Assembly: GCA_028583605.1 (NCBI GenBank)
Contig: CM053327.1
Location: forward strand, 7,005,316 to 7,069,315
Reading direction: 5' to 3'
DNA: 64,000 nucleotides
Origin: Dastarcus helophoroides
Taxonomy: Eukaryota; Arthropoda; Insecta; Coleoptera; Bothrideridae
Below the pieces are notes generated by a model. It was given only the letters and a program-made list of their open reading frames with translations, was not told the DNA's origin and did no database searches. This document shows positions 11,325 to 23,629 of this stretch, piece by piece. The position numbers and the translations under genes are program-made. The number at the start of each line of letters is the position of its first letter. Position 1 is the stretch's first letter.

Positions 11325-11440
11325 CATAGCTATTAAACTTTATTAACGATAAAAACTCAACAAAATTTAAAAATTCCACAAGGTTTTTTAAATTTTGTTG
11401 CGTTTTTATCGTTAATAAAGTTTAATACTTATGAATGTTA
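11325..11440. repeat. Short inverted repeat nested in family A
   Basis: ATTCATAGCTATTAAACTTT...ATCGTTAATAAAGTTTAATACTTATGAAT forms a hairpin with ~50 bp arms. The flank GAATTCCACGAAGTAAGGGTT is shared, inverted, with the copy near 20750, which shows that this is a dispersed family. Confidence 0.6.
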
Positions 11441-12239
11441 AAGAATTCCACGAAGTAAGGGTTGGAAATGTCAATCACTCGAAATTCTTCAAAGAGAGTG
11501 GAATTTCATCAAAATTTTGAAAAAAGGTCAAATTTTGAGAAAAATGAAATTTCCCGAATTTTCTCTTGATTGACTGAATCAGATGCACTCCTCTCTGCCT
11601 CACCCTAAGTCAGAAAATGTCCAATATTGAAATAAATGTCGAAATTTGGAGAAAGAAGTTGGAATTTCCAGAAAGTTTTGTTTCAATAAACAGTTACAAT
11701 TGCAGGGAAAATTTTATCGGCATTTTTGTCTTACAAAATTTTGAAAAAATTATTATCAACATTTCTAGTTAAATATTTTTAGTTTTTTATCAAAAGATCG
11801 ACCAAACTTCCAGAAAAATGTCGAATCTTGATAAACAAATCGAAATTTGTAGAAAACCAAAATTGAAAGAAAAGTCGAAATTAAAAAAAACAATTTTTGG
11901 GAAAAGCAAAATGTTTGAGAAAAAACGATTTATTTTGAGATAAAAATTCGAATTTTTGAAAACGTTTGATTCTGATTAAAAAATCATATTGTGAAAATAA
12001 ATTTGAAATTTCAAAAGAAAAAGACAAATTTCGTGAAAAAAGACACATTTTAAGTAATATCTAAGTCAACATTTCGAGAAAATAACGATATCTGAAGAAA
12101 AGGACGAATTTTGAAGAGAAAATGGAATTTTTTTAGAAAGTCTCTTCAGTTGAGTTTAAGTTTTCGTGTAACTGCATGAGCCAGGGAGAGGGGCAAGCGC
12201 CTTACCCTGCCCTATTCTAACTACGTCTATGTCCTCAAA

Positions 12240-13165
12240 TATTTATCTTCTTCATGTTATCAAATTATAAATTGCATTATATACCCAAGTTTTCAATGCT
12301 CATTTTGCGTCTGAATGACTAAATAAAAAATCGTTCGAAATGTATTCAACTTTGGATATTCAGCTACTTTGATAAATGGTAAAAATTCGTTTTTTAATTA
12401 GGATCTTTCGCACCCCGAACATTGAATGCCCAACATTTCTCTCCTCTAATATCCCTTAAATGATTGTAGCCTCCGAGATGGCAGACAATAGAAGTAAAAG
12501 TCATTTATCTTCTCTCTGTCATATCGCTTATTAAAGATCCCGACTTATCCTTTCAAGGCATTCTGCTTTTGTTCTTACCGATTCTCCCGAATACTTACAA
12601 ATTCCCTCGCTCGAATGTAGGAGACAATGAGATATTTTATGGGTTTAACGATATTATTAGGGCATTGGCAAGAATTTCATCATACCAAAGAAAATAGTGC
12701 CATGGTGAATAAAATTTAATTCAGCCTTATTTTAATTTAATTGCGTGTCATAAGTACAAGTAGTTATTCCCTCCTCTGCAATTGAAAAAAAAAGATTAAG
12801 GTAGTTTACCGATCAATTGTTTTTCTATAGATTTCGATTTAAATTTCTGTGAGGTGTTATGCACCTGCAAAATTAAAAAACTCGTGCGGGTGCTTAAGCT
12901 TAGTCAAACTTACGATTTTTAACATGTAAGATGTAGCAAAAAGAATGTTTTCGAGGATATTTTCAATGATTGCGGTCAAACCCTTCTATAGATTTTGATG
13001 AAAAAAATAATATATTATGTAGGGTGATGTTGTGAATGAAATAGTAAAATATGAGGATTTGTAGCGGTACCGTTTTCGCCTAATCGTAATTTCAATTTAC
13101 AAGTCTTAGCGAATTTCGATGCTCCATCCCGCATATTAGGGAGACATCTTGAAGTAATTAGTCCC
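12240..13165. other. Intergenic or intronic, no gene recognised
   Basis: About 12400-12660 is less AT-biased and pyrimidine-rich without repeat signatures. I find no ORF with family motifs, no RNA gene and no TE end. Confidence 0.3.
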
Positions 13166-14508
13166 GGCAATAAGCCAGGAAAAAAGCTAAAATAGATAAA
13201 AATAATATAGCAAGTTAGATTTTCAAAATTTTTTCTGCATTCGATTTCTGATGATCCAAGGATTATTCACCGCAACTAAGACAAAGTCGAACGACTCTCC
13301 TTCACCCTTTAATCTTGAAAACAACCTTCCAAATGGGGCGTTTTGTTGAGAAATTCCTAAAGACGGGAAAACTAACGCAGTTGCCTCGGAAATGCGTCTT
13401 AGGAGGTTATTTGGGTCGCTGGTCATGAATCCGTGGTTGGTTTTCCCGGAAAACTCATTGCTTGGATGTAGTAAAATTTCTACTCGAAACAGAATCCAAG
13501 ATCTGTTTTTCTAAAAAACTCATTTCCTGGTCTGAAAATCATGAAAATTTTTTAATATCCTAGTGGGCTTGTTGGAGTTTTGAGACAATATGATGAACTG
13601 TTTTTTCGAAATTGTGTCTCAGGATTTTTTCGAGTCACTGATCAAGAATCCGAGGATTCCTTTTCCGAAAAACACATTTTCCAATCGGAAAATCAATAGA
13701 ATTCCCCACTTTAAGTGTTTTGAGACAATGTAGTAAAATTTTTACTTGAAACGCTGTTGTAGAGGTTTTCGAGGTCGCTGATTAAAAATCTGAGGTCTGT
13801 TTTTCCGAAAAACCCACTTTACGGTCAAAAAATCAAGAAAATTTGCCATTTTAAGTATTTTGGAACAATGTAGTAAAATTTTTATTCAAAACGATGTCCT
13901 ATGAGTTTTCGCAGCGAATTTTCTTGATTTTCCGACCAAAAAATGAATTTTTTCGAAAAAACAGACCTGAGCTTCTTAATTAGCGACCCCGAAAACCCCT
14001 AGGACACCGTTTCAAGTAAAAATTTTACTACATTGTCTCAAAACACTTAAAATGGAGAATTTTATTGATTTTCTGACCGAAAAATGTGTTTTTCGGAAAA
14101 GCAAGTCTCGGATTTTTGATCAGTGACCCAAAAAACTTCTTTTCTCGGAAAAATAGATCTCGGATTCTTAATCAGCGACCCCGAAAACCCCTAGGAAACC
14201 GTTTCGAGTAGACATTTTACTATATACAAGCAATGAGTTTTCTGGGAAAACCAACCACTGATTTTTGATCAGCGACCCAAATAATCTCCTAGGATGCATT
14301 TCTAAGGCAATTTTCGTTAATTTTCCCGACTTTAAGATTTTTTAGCCCCATTTGGGGGGTTGTTTTTAAGATTAAGGGGTGAAGGAGTGTCGATCGACTT
14401 CGTCTTAGTAACAATGAATGATTCATGGGTCATCAGAAATGGAATGCAGAAAGAATTTTGAAAATCTAACTTACTATATTATTTTTATCTATTTCCCGGC
14501 TCATTGCC
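13166..14508. mobile_element. Fold-back element with subrepeat-built arms, ~1.34 kb
   Basis: The left half (from GGCAATAAGCC) is the inverse of the right half (to CCCGGCTCATTGCC), giving arms of ~650 bp meeting near 13915. Outer parts match well: the GATTTTCAAAATT...TCTGCATTC block, the ACCAACCACTGATT/CCGTGGTTGGTTTTCC block and the GCAATGAGTTTTC block. Inner parts are a series of ~120-140 bp direct repeats beginning GTAGTAAAATTTCTACTCG at 13469, 13591 (diverged), 13729 and 13870. Long inverted arms made of tandem subrepeats are the hallmark of Foldback/Galileo-type elements. I could not find an exact flanking duplication, so the superfamily is open. The minus-strand ORF at 13223-13426 is just arm sequence. 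Confidence 0.75.
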
Positions 14509-15160
14509 TAGATTAAATGGCAACGGAGCAGTTTTATTAATCGAGTAACGAGTCGTGGAGATCCACAAATAGCTGATTTGGACAGAGATTTATCGCCTAA
14601 GTATAGTGCATTGTAGTCGACTTAGAAAATCTACTGCAAAGCGCTTTTGAGATTTGTACTATTGTATCCACGCGTACAGTGTATGCTAAAAATCTATTAG
14701 TGGTGGTAGTATGTCACTTACATCTCGCTTGTGCAGTGAAGATCTAAGTTGTAAAAACATTTAGCTCCGATTACAGTCGGCGAACTATCTTAAAAGTCAA
14801 GGATGCCACAACTTGATCGCAATGACACTTAAATCGGAGGGTGGTTGATCAGTTTCTCGCGGGGATTGTACAAGTCTGTTGTTTTATGACGTTCGCTCAG
14901 GTAGGTGTTCTATTTTAAATCAACAAATTTTTAACAAAAATATATTTTATCTTCCTTTAGTTTTGGTAATAATTCTTAAAACAAAAATTCAAGGCTTTCT
15001 TAATTTGGGGTCCATGGTCCTGCGACGGGTCCATATCATGAATGCCAGGAATTATGGGTTGCCTACTTAAAAACTTTTACTAGGATAATAATTAATCCAG
15101 TAAATCGTCTACTCCTACGTTAGGTAAAAAAAATATTTTTAAATTCCCCTTTTCCTTTCC
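14509..15160. other. No gene recognised; possible donor site at its end
   Basis: Moderately GC-richer and repeat-free. CGCTCAG|GTAGGT at about 14892-14903 is a good splice-donor match, but no open frame or acceptor supports an exon. The ORF at 14879-15070 has no motif. Confidence 0.25.
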
Positions 15161-18100
15161 TATGAGATAGCTAATAAGACAGGGTGGGGCGCTTGCCCTC
15201 TTCTGGCTCAGCAGCCAGCCGAAAATTTTTATTCGCAACTATGGGAACCTTTTCTGGTTTCCATTTTTTCCTAAAAATTCGTCATTCCGAAATTTCGACA
15301 CTTTTTAGAAATTTCCATTTTTTTCTCAAAATTTATCTTTTGTTACAAAATTTTTCTTTCAAATTTATTCCTAAAATGGGACTTTTTTTATTAAAATTAA
15401 ATTTTTTCAAAATTTTTAATTTTAATCTCAAAATTCGTCTTTTTTTTCCAAAATTACGCCATTTCTCAAAATTTTAAACTTTTTTAAAATTCCAAATTTA
15501 TCAAAATTAGTCTTTTTCTCAAAATTTGGTAAATATTTTTGATAAATAATTAAAAATTTTGAGAATATATATACATATATATTTTAAAAAATATTTCTTG
15601 TAAATTTTACATTTTTGTGAAAAGAAAGAACTGAAGAAAATTTCTTTTTAAATTTCAACTTTTTTTAAATCCGACTTTCTGAAAGTTTTAACTTATTTCT
15701 CAAAAGTTCGACATTTATCTCAATATTGAACTTTTTCTGGGGCAGGTTGGAGAGTTTGCCTCTTTTGCCTCAAGCAGTCATTAGAAAATATTCAGTAGAA
15801 TAATTTCAACTCTTTTTCTTGAAATCTTGACTTTTTTTTCTAAAATCGTTTTTTTCGAAGTTGACAAATTCAGACTCCCTCTGAAAAATTTCGAATTTCC
15901 CTAAATTTCCATTTTTTCTTGGAAATTTCGATATTTTTCTCCAAATGTCGATTTTTTGTGAAAATGCATATTTATTTTTTTTAATTTGCCTGGGTTTCTG
16001 AAACTTTCGATTTATACTTCGAAAATGGTTTTTTCTAGAAACGATATTTTTCTCAAAATCTGTCCTTTTTCCAAATTTCGAATTAATCTCAAAACCCGAT
16101 CCCGTATATTTCAGAATAACTCAAGTATTTCCTCAAAGTTTGTCTATTTTTCAAAAATGTGACCTCCTGTGCGAAATATCTATTTTATTTCCCAAAATTT
16201 CGTTCGTTCTGAGACCAATACTATTTTTTCAAAATTCACCATTTTCTTTATTCGCAATATTCGTCCTTTTTTTATTTAGAGTATTTTCAAAATTCTCCTT
16301 TTTTCTTATAATTTAGCTTTCTCTAGAAAATTTTGAATTTTTTCTAGAAATTTTGGTTTTTATTTCGAACATCTGTTATTTTTCTTAACATTGGGCTCTT
16401 TTTGAAAACTTCGGCCGTTTAGTAATTGATTTTCCAAGAAATTTGACTGGTTTTTTAAAACTTGACTTTTTCTCAAAAATTTGATTTTTATCTGAAAATT
16501 CAATATTTAATATAATTTTGTTAATTCGGACTTTTCCTCGAAATTCGCGTTTTTAGTCAAAACTTTATCTTTTTTCTTAAAATTAGTCTTTTTTTAAATT
16601 TGGTCTTTCGTCAAAATCGCCTTTTTCGAAATTTTGACTTTGTTCTGAAAATTCTACTCTTTGGACGCATCTTTCGAAAAGAGTCTTTTTCCGAAATTCC
16701 GCCATTTTTCTTAATGCGCGCCTCTTTCTGAAAACTTGTAAATTTGATTTTCAGGAAATTGCAAATTTGTAAATTGCATCTCAAATGTTTCCCAAATTGG
16801 TTTATTTTCTCTAAATTAGATTGAAATATTAAGAAATAAGTAAAAATGTGGAGAAAAATATTCTTGGATAATTTCAAAAACAAGATTCTTATAAATTCCG
16901 CTTCTTTAGCGAAATTATAGGTATTCACAATTTAAATGAAATAAAATTAAAAATATTTCGAGAAAAATACTTTTGGAAATTTCAATTTTTTTCCCAAAAT
17001 TGGAGTTGTTTTGAAAATTTCGGCCATTTTCCACAAAACTTGACCTTTGTTTATGTTGACTGCTTTCGAATTTTTCACATTTTTCAGTTTTTCTGTTAAA
17101 CTTGATCATTTTAGATTTTTTCCGAATTGGGTTTTTCTCGTAAATGTTGTTTTTCCAAATTACGATTTTATGCTGAAAATTCTACTTATTTTTATCAAAA
17201 TTAGACCAGGTCTCGAAAATTCTGAATATTTTTTTTAGAAATTTCGACGGTATTTCCCAAAAAATCGTTTTTTTTAAACTTCATTTTCTTAATATTAGAC
17301 TTTTTCTGAATAATTTGATCGTATTCTTGAAATTTCGACATCTATCTCAACATTTAATGTTATTTTCTGGAGATTTCTATTTTAAATTGGACTTTTTCAC
17401 CGAATTTCGAGTTTATTTTTCCAAAATTCGTTTTTTGTTTCAAGGATCGAAATTTCAATAACAACCTAACAATTCTAAAAACAATTTCTTTAGGAACTTT
17501 CATGGACGTAGACAGAATTTGCTTCAACGAGGGGCAACTACCATTCTGAAAAATTCATGGACAAAAAAGGAAAACCTTCCAGGTGAGTAATAATGTACTT
17601 ATGTATATTCTCACTTATAAACTTCGGAGAGATCGAATTTTCAGATTTAAATTTAAAATTTCGAAAAAGAGCCAAACTTTCAATAAAAATCTTTCAGAAA
17701 ACTTAAAGAAATATCGAATTTTCGAAAAAGTGGATATTTCCAAAAAGAGACAAATTTTCAAAGGTCGCTTTTTGTTAAAAAAGTGGCAATTTCTATAACC
17801 GGTCAAATTTAAATAAAAAAATATTGCAACTTTCGACAATAATTCTCTCAGAATTTTTATTCATTTAAATGTTATAGTTTTGAAGTTTACGAGAAATTTT
17901 TTTCTCAAAATCTCTAAAAATTAATGTTCTCAGAATAAGATTTCCATTAAAATTTCGATCCAATTTTAAAAAAATAAAAGAATTTTGAGAAAAAGTCGAT
18001 ATTTAAAAAAAAATCCATTTTTAAGGGAAATGTCCAGAAACAGGATATATCGAATTTTGAGATAAAAGTCAAAATTTAAAGAATGAGATGAATTTCGATC

Positions 18101-19630
18101 AATAATTTAAAATCACTGAAGTTCAAATTTAAAAAAGAAATTAAAAAAAAATACATAATTAACAAAACGGATTACGAACAAAAATTACAATTTTTGAAAA
18201 ATACGTTCAATTAAGAGAAATTAGGAGAAAAAGATTGCCCTTTTCAAAAAATATTTCAATTTTCAAAGACAAAATACAATTTTAAGTACAAAATTGCAAT
18301 TCTGAAAATAAACTAGTTATTTCGAAAAAATTCGGAAAAGTTGGAATTCTCTGAAAATCACATTAAAAATAGAAACCTAAGCTTCCACATAAGCTCGAAA
18401 AATGTCCAAAATTGGAAAAAAGTTGAACTTTTCAATTTTCAGTTTTGTGAAACAGTCGAATTTTGAGAAAAAATTGCAATTTTCAAAAACATCGTTCTCA
18501 AAATTTAAAATTCAGTAAAGACGTTGAATTTATAAAAAATCTTTTTCTCTAAATCCTTAAAAATATTTGTCTCAACATTTTTATTAACATTCTGATCTAA
18601 TTTAGAAAGAAACATTTTCAGAACCGTAGAACATCACATTTTGAGACGAAAGTGGAAATTTGTTGAAAAAGACAAATGTTAAGAAAATAAGTAAACGATT
18701 TTTGAAACAAAAGTTCAAAAAGTAGAATTTTGACAATAAAATTGAAATTTCGAAAAGTCGAATTCTGAGGAAAAAGTACAATTTAAGAAAAAGACTATTT
18801 TATGCTATAAAGTAAAAATTTTGAGAAAAAAGACGAATTTACCGAGAAAATATTAAATATCGGATATTTAGATGAAATTTAAAATTTCATGAACCCAAAA
18901 CCAGTCGAAATTTTCAAAAAAATCACATTTTAAATTTTCAAAAATAGCTAAATGTTCAGAGAATTATCGAAATTTGAAGAAGAAAAAACGAAATTTCGAG
19001 AAAACTTCAGAAAGTACAAAAAATTCAAAATATTCCATTTGATAAAGTCATGTTTAATAAAAGGTGTCGATTTTTATAAATAAATGCATAATTTAAAGAG
19101 ACAAATTTTGTAAAAAAATAGGAAATTTGAGAAAAAAATCGAAATTTTGAAAAAATATTTCAAGAAAGAATAAATTTTGAAGCTAGAAGGAAAATTATTA
19201 GTCCCCTGTTAAATACATAAATTTTTGGTTTGCTGCATGAACTAGAGGGGCGGCAAGCGCCCCACCCTGCCTTATTTTAGCTACGCCTATGGGAACTTTA
19301 CAGAAAAATATTTCTTGTAAATTTCAAAATTTCTCAATATTTAAACGAAAGTCAAAATTTTGAGAGAAATATTCATGTATTCATCCGGCTTTTGTCCTCT
19401 AAATTTGACTTATTCTGAAAATTGCGGCTTTTCTCACCAAATTAGACATTTAGTTTCGACATTATTGAAAGTTTGTCAAAAGGCTCGGTTTTTATTTCGC
19501 CCCATTTTCGAAAAATCGATCTTCCTAGTTTATGTAGTTAAGTAAAAATATACATATGGTCATGTTTCATGGTTTCCATTCTTGGTCCATCAATTTTTCA
19601 AAATTTTTGTTGTCTTCACGATTTTTCACC
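15161..19630 (+). mobile_element. Family A element split by another family A copy
   Basis: A decayed left end (TATGAGATAGCTAATAAGACAGG, matching CATAGGCGTAGCTAGAATAGG) is followed by GGTGGGGCGCTTGCC, then the T-rich degenerate interior, with a terminus-like island at about 15737-15790. At 17500 the 17501-19291 copy is inserted, and the host element resumes at 19300. The right end near 19540-19630 still aligns with the conserved terminal 110 bp of 3521-5812, but CTACGCCCATG itself is not recognisable, so no TSD could be checked. Confidence 0.7.
17501..19291 (-). mobile_element. Nested family A element, inverse orientation, 1791 bp
   Basis: Starts CATGGACGTAGACAGAATTT and ends TTAGCTACGCCTATG, with exact 8-bp duplication GGAACTTT (17493-17500, 19292-19299). 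Inserted antisense into the older family A copy around it. It lacks the internal terminus-like island seen in longer copies, so it may represent the simple form of the family. The interior is A-rich degenerate motif, non-coding. Confidence 0.88.
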
Positions 19631-20745
19631 GAAAGAGCTCTGGGGTGATTCTGACGCCTCTTACACACAATCCTGAATTAGACGGAAAAATAGATTAAGC
19701 ATATGGTGTTCTATTTTGTTGCTTTAAAATAACAGTGCTATCAGCTTATTTTAAAAATTTTTTCTCATATATGTACTATCTTCGAATCTACTTTTTACCC
19801 CAAGAGAAATAGGATTTTCAAAAATTCTTGCCTACTGCTTACGTACCTTACGATACATATTGTGAGAAATTTATCATATTAAGGAAAATTTAACCCAATG
19901 GTTTGCACTGTGCCTTGATATGTCGATCGGTCAGTCATTTTCTTCCTCGTATTGACATTAAATGATTAAAATGCAGAAGAGTAGCAATAATTAAGTGATT
20001 ATTTAACCCTGATTTCCTAACAGCTTCAACGGCTCGAAATAATTTATGGCACCCACAAAAAAAAGTTCAACTCTCTGTAATACCACACGGGGTTTACACA
20101 CAAATAAACACTTATTAGTCACAAAACCCCATTCACCCTTTATTTACAATACTTTTTATAACCCACTATAAACCAGCAGTTTCGCTTTGAAAACATCTAG
20201 GCGCGTGGCATGGCCCAGGTAAAAACTCTGTAAAAAAGCTATCGCAAGGGTTACATTATCCCTACTAAGAAGATAAGAGACAGAGGCATCTTTTTATTAA
20301 GTTATTAGAGGTTCACCGCTTATTAAGGACGGTTTTATAGGCGGCACGCGACCAGGTAGAAATTAGAAAAGGGGTTGATTCCGTTTTTTAACTATTACCG
20401 GAAGACTTTTTTAATGAATTGAAACCCTTCTGCCATTTTTCATTTCACGAAAATGAAACATGTAATAGGACGTAAATAATATATCATTTCGCTCTAACCC
20501 GCCTGCGTCCTCAAAGGGAATTTCGCAGATGCCATTTAATTAGTCCGGAATTACTGGTCCCTAATGGGTACCCCTAGATATACAGAATAATTTTAGAATA
20601 TTGTGGACTCTGTATTTTTTTTTAAATTATTAGGGAACATTACACTGTGACAATTTTCCAAGAAGCAACAGTTGGGATTGTTACTTATGAATGATATTAC
20701 CTACGTGATAAAGGGATAAGTCGATTTCTGGGCTTTATTGAAAGA
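19631..20745. other. Intergenic or intronic, no gene recognised
   Basis: Mixed-composition DNA without TE ends. Short ORFs lack motifs. Stretches such as 20180-20580 are less AT-biased and may be single-copy. Confidence 0.3.
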
Positions 20746-20749
20746 ACTA

Positions 20750-21005
20750 CACAATAATTGACATTTCTAACCCTTACTTCGTGAAATTCTTGATTATTTA
20801 TAACTATTAAACTTAATTAATGATTAAAAACACAACCCAACAAAGGTTGCAACCTTTGTTGTGTTTTTTAATCTTTCTTTGTTTCAGGGAACAAGATAAT
20901 GCGAAACCTGGTGCGGTGTTAGCAAATATTTATCGAAACATTGTGAAATTTTTAATATCTGTTACTTTTTAATCGTTAATAAAGTTAAATAATTATGAAG
21001 AGCTA
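20750..21005. repeat. Inverted-repeat element related to the hairpin families
   Basis: Outer arms TATAACTATTAAACTTAATT...GTTAATAAAGTTAAATAATTATGA flank an inner segment containing CAACCTTTGTTGTGTTTTTTAATCTTTC, which is the arm of the 52928-53158 hairpin family, and a short palindrome CAACAAAGGTTGCAACCTTTGTTG. It links the 11325-11440 and 52928-53158 families. Boundaries are approximate. Confidence 0.55.
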
Positions 21006-21440
21006 CACATGTCATGTTTAGGGTTACCGCCTTTTATTTGAGGAAATAAGTAAACTGGTTGTTGAAGGTTAGAAAAAAGAGTATACTGTATCAAAATAAA
21101 GTATTACTATTTATTTTATTTTAATATTTTCTATGCAGTTCTATTAAACAAATTTAAAATGGGGCTACAGCATCGGTGTACCTAGAATAGGACAGCGTGG
21201 GGTGCTTGTCTTCCCCCCCCCCCCCAGTGCTTCATGCATGAAACCGAAAATTTATGTTTTTTCAAGTGGGTGTGACTTTTACCAAAAACTTCCTTTTCTT
21301 GTTCAAAATTAGCCATTATTTTGAAACATTTTTTCGATATTTCCTACCTTTTTCTCAAATTTCGTTTCTTTTCACAGAATTTGTCTTTCTTTTGAAATTT
21401 TAAATTATCAAACAACTTTCTTAAAATTTCGAATTCTTAT

Positions 21441-23206
21441 TAGGAATGTAACGAATGTTGGTTTTCCCACATTCGCGAATGCGAATATTCATTTCTAACA
21501 TTCAAGAATGCAAATGCGGATGTGAATGTTGGATGTGAGAAGAATCGAAATTTTCAAAAGAAACCAAATTTGGAGAGAAAACCCCAGATTCTAAGAATAC
21601 TTCTCTTACAATTTTTATTTTCATTTAAATGTTGACATATTCTCAAAATTTACAAGAAATATGTTTCCCTATATTTCGTAGAAATAATATTCTCGGAATT
21701 GTTATGTTTTTAGCAAAATTTTAATCCAATTCTAAAAAAATAAACGAATTTTGATCAAAAGTGGAATTTTGGATAAAAAGCTGAATTTAAAGTAGAAAAT
21801 TCTCGAAACAAAACATTTAGTCGAAGCTTCAAGAATAGAACGAAGTTTGCGAAACAGGGCGGACAGTCAAAATTTCGAGAAAAATGCCGAATTTTCTATG
21901 AAATATTTAAAAACTTGAGGATAGTCCAATTTTGAGAGAAAATAATAGCATTTTTGAATTTATATTCAAAATTCTACTTTCTCAAAACTGACCCCTTAAA
22001 AAAATTTCAAAAATATCAAAATTTAGGGAAAAAGATGATTTTCCAAACACCCAAAAGAATTTGGAAAAAAATGAAAATTTCGTGAATAAGACCGAAATTT
22101 TGAGAAAAAAGTCATATTTTGACGAAATTTCAAAAAAAAGAGCGAATTTTCATGAAAATTTTACGACAAAAGTCGATATTTTAAGAAAAAAGTGACGAAA
22201 TTTCTTGACCCAATATTTATTTTTTAACGGCTGCCTGAGTGAAAGACAAGCTGCCCCCTGCTGTACTGTGACGTCAGAAAATATCCGCTATTGAGATAAT
22301 AGTCGATATTTTGAGAAACAAGTTGGAATTTAGATTTTCTGGAATTTTTGCTTTTTTGCAAAGATTTAATATTTTTAAAATATATTTTTCAAAATCTTTA
22401 AGTAGGTATTATTCCAAATATTTTTACTTCTTTATCAAAAAATCTATCAAACTTTGAGAAAAACGCAAAGTTTGATATAAAGTCGAATTTCCAGAAAGAC
22501 AAATTTAAAACAAAATTGATATTTTTAGAAAAGGTCAAATTTTAAAAAATGACATTTTGAAGAAAGAAAAATGACGAATTTTGAGACAAAAATTTAAAAC
22601 TTTGAAAAAGTCAGATTTGGATAAAAGAGCTCGAATTTAAAGGTAAATTCAAAAATTTCAAAAGAAAAAGGAAATTTTGTAAGAAAAAGACGGAATTTTG
22701 TAAAAATAAGACGGAATTTTAGAGGAAAGTAGAAATTTCGAATTAATGTCGAAGCTTGAAGGAAATGAACAAATGAAAATTTTTGGAAAAAGGTCCCGAA
22801 GTTGAGAATATAAATTTTTAATTAATTCTATGAACCAAGGGAGAGTAAACGCCCTAGTGCCCCATTCTATTTAATGAGAAAGAAAATTCAAAGAGAAGAG
22901 GAAGAAAGAGAAAAAGGGAATCAAAAAAATACTTTTTATCAGGTGGGACTGGATAATTACTGCATTAGTTGTTAAGTACGCTACCAATGGATCCCCAACT
23001 CATGATATAGATACCTCAAAGACCCATGAACCCCAGTTTAAGAAACTCTGCCTTAGCAGTTACATTGTTATTCCATAAATAAATTTCCGTTTGATTCCCA
23101 AATACATTCACATTATTTTCGCATAATTTCTTGCGAATGTAAATGCGAATGCGAATATTAAAAAACATGCGAATATTTGCGAATGCAAATATTCGTTACA
23201 TCACTA
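21441..23206. mobile_element. hAT-like element with subterminal repeats, 1766 bp
   Basis: The ends TAGGAATGTAACGAAT and the inverse of ATTCGTTACATCACTA match except at two positions, and an exact 8-bp duplication ATTCTTAT flanks them (21433-21440, 23207-23214). Near both ends the motif GCGAATGCGAATATTC is repeated. The interior is mostly an antisense family A fragment (21540-22876) plus about 200 bp of other sequence; no transposase is present. Distinct from the hAT-like element at 143-1064, although both use subterminal GAAT-rich repeats. Confidence 0.85.
21540..22876 (-). mobile_element. Family A fragment inside the hAT-like element
   Basis: A-rich degenerate interior in inverse orientation. 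It ends in GTAAACGCCCTAGTGCCCCATTCTATTTAATG, a decayed version of the family A left terminus, with the terminus-like island at 22225-22275. The opposite end is missing, so either it was truncated before capture or the hAT element formed around it. Confidence 0.6.
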
Positions 23207-23629
23207 ATTCTTATTTCAAAATCCATCGTTTCTTTCCAAGATTTTTGGAAATTTGACTGTTTCAGAAAATTTTAACTTTTTTTAAAAACTGAGATTCTGC
23301 AAATTTCAGCTTTTTCATTAAAATTTGCCTTTAATTCAAAATTTGGTGGATTTTATGACAAAAAATTAACATTTTGAGAAAAATATTTATTTGGAAATTT
23401 TGAAAGATATTTGTAGAGTAAAAAGGGGTAAGTGCCAAAAAATTCGGTTTTTAGTTTTTACCTTAAATTGGTATAAAATGTCATCGCCAATATCCCAACC
23501 AAAGCTCCAAGGGTTAATCCTTCTTGCTGGGCTACTAACTTAAACTAAATTAATTAATTAACTTAGTAGGTAATACATCATAACAGAAGGTTTTTCTCTA
23601 AGAACTCCAAACTCCTTATTTGGTACTTA

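Larger units (their letters stand above)
8668..12231 (-). mobile_element. Family A TIR element, inverse orientation, 3564 bp
   Basis: Starts CATGGGCATAGGCAGG and ends AACTACGTCTATG, with an exact 8-bp duplication TCCTCAAA (8660-8667, 12232-12239). A-rich on the plus strand because the family lies inverted here. The interior is the same degenerate AAATTTCGAGAAAAAGTCG motif series. Two small hairpin elements are nested inside (10542-10733 and 11325-11440), which accounts for part of the extra length over the 3521-5812 copy. The conserved terminus-like island is at about 11565-11625. No transposase is present. Confidence 0.85.
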
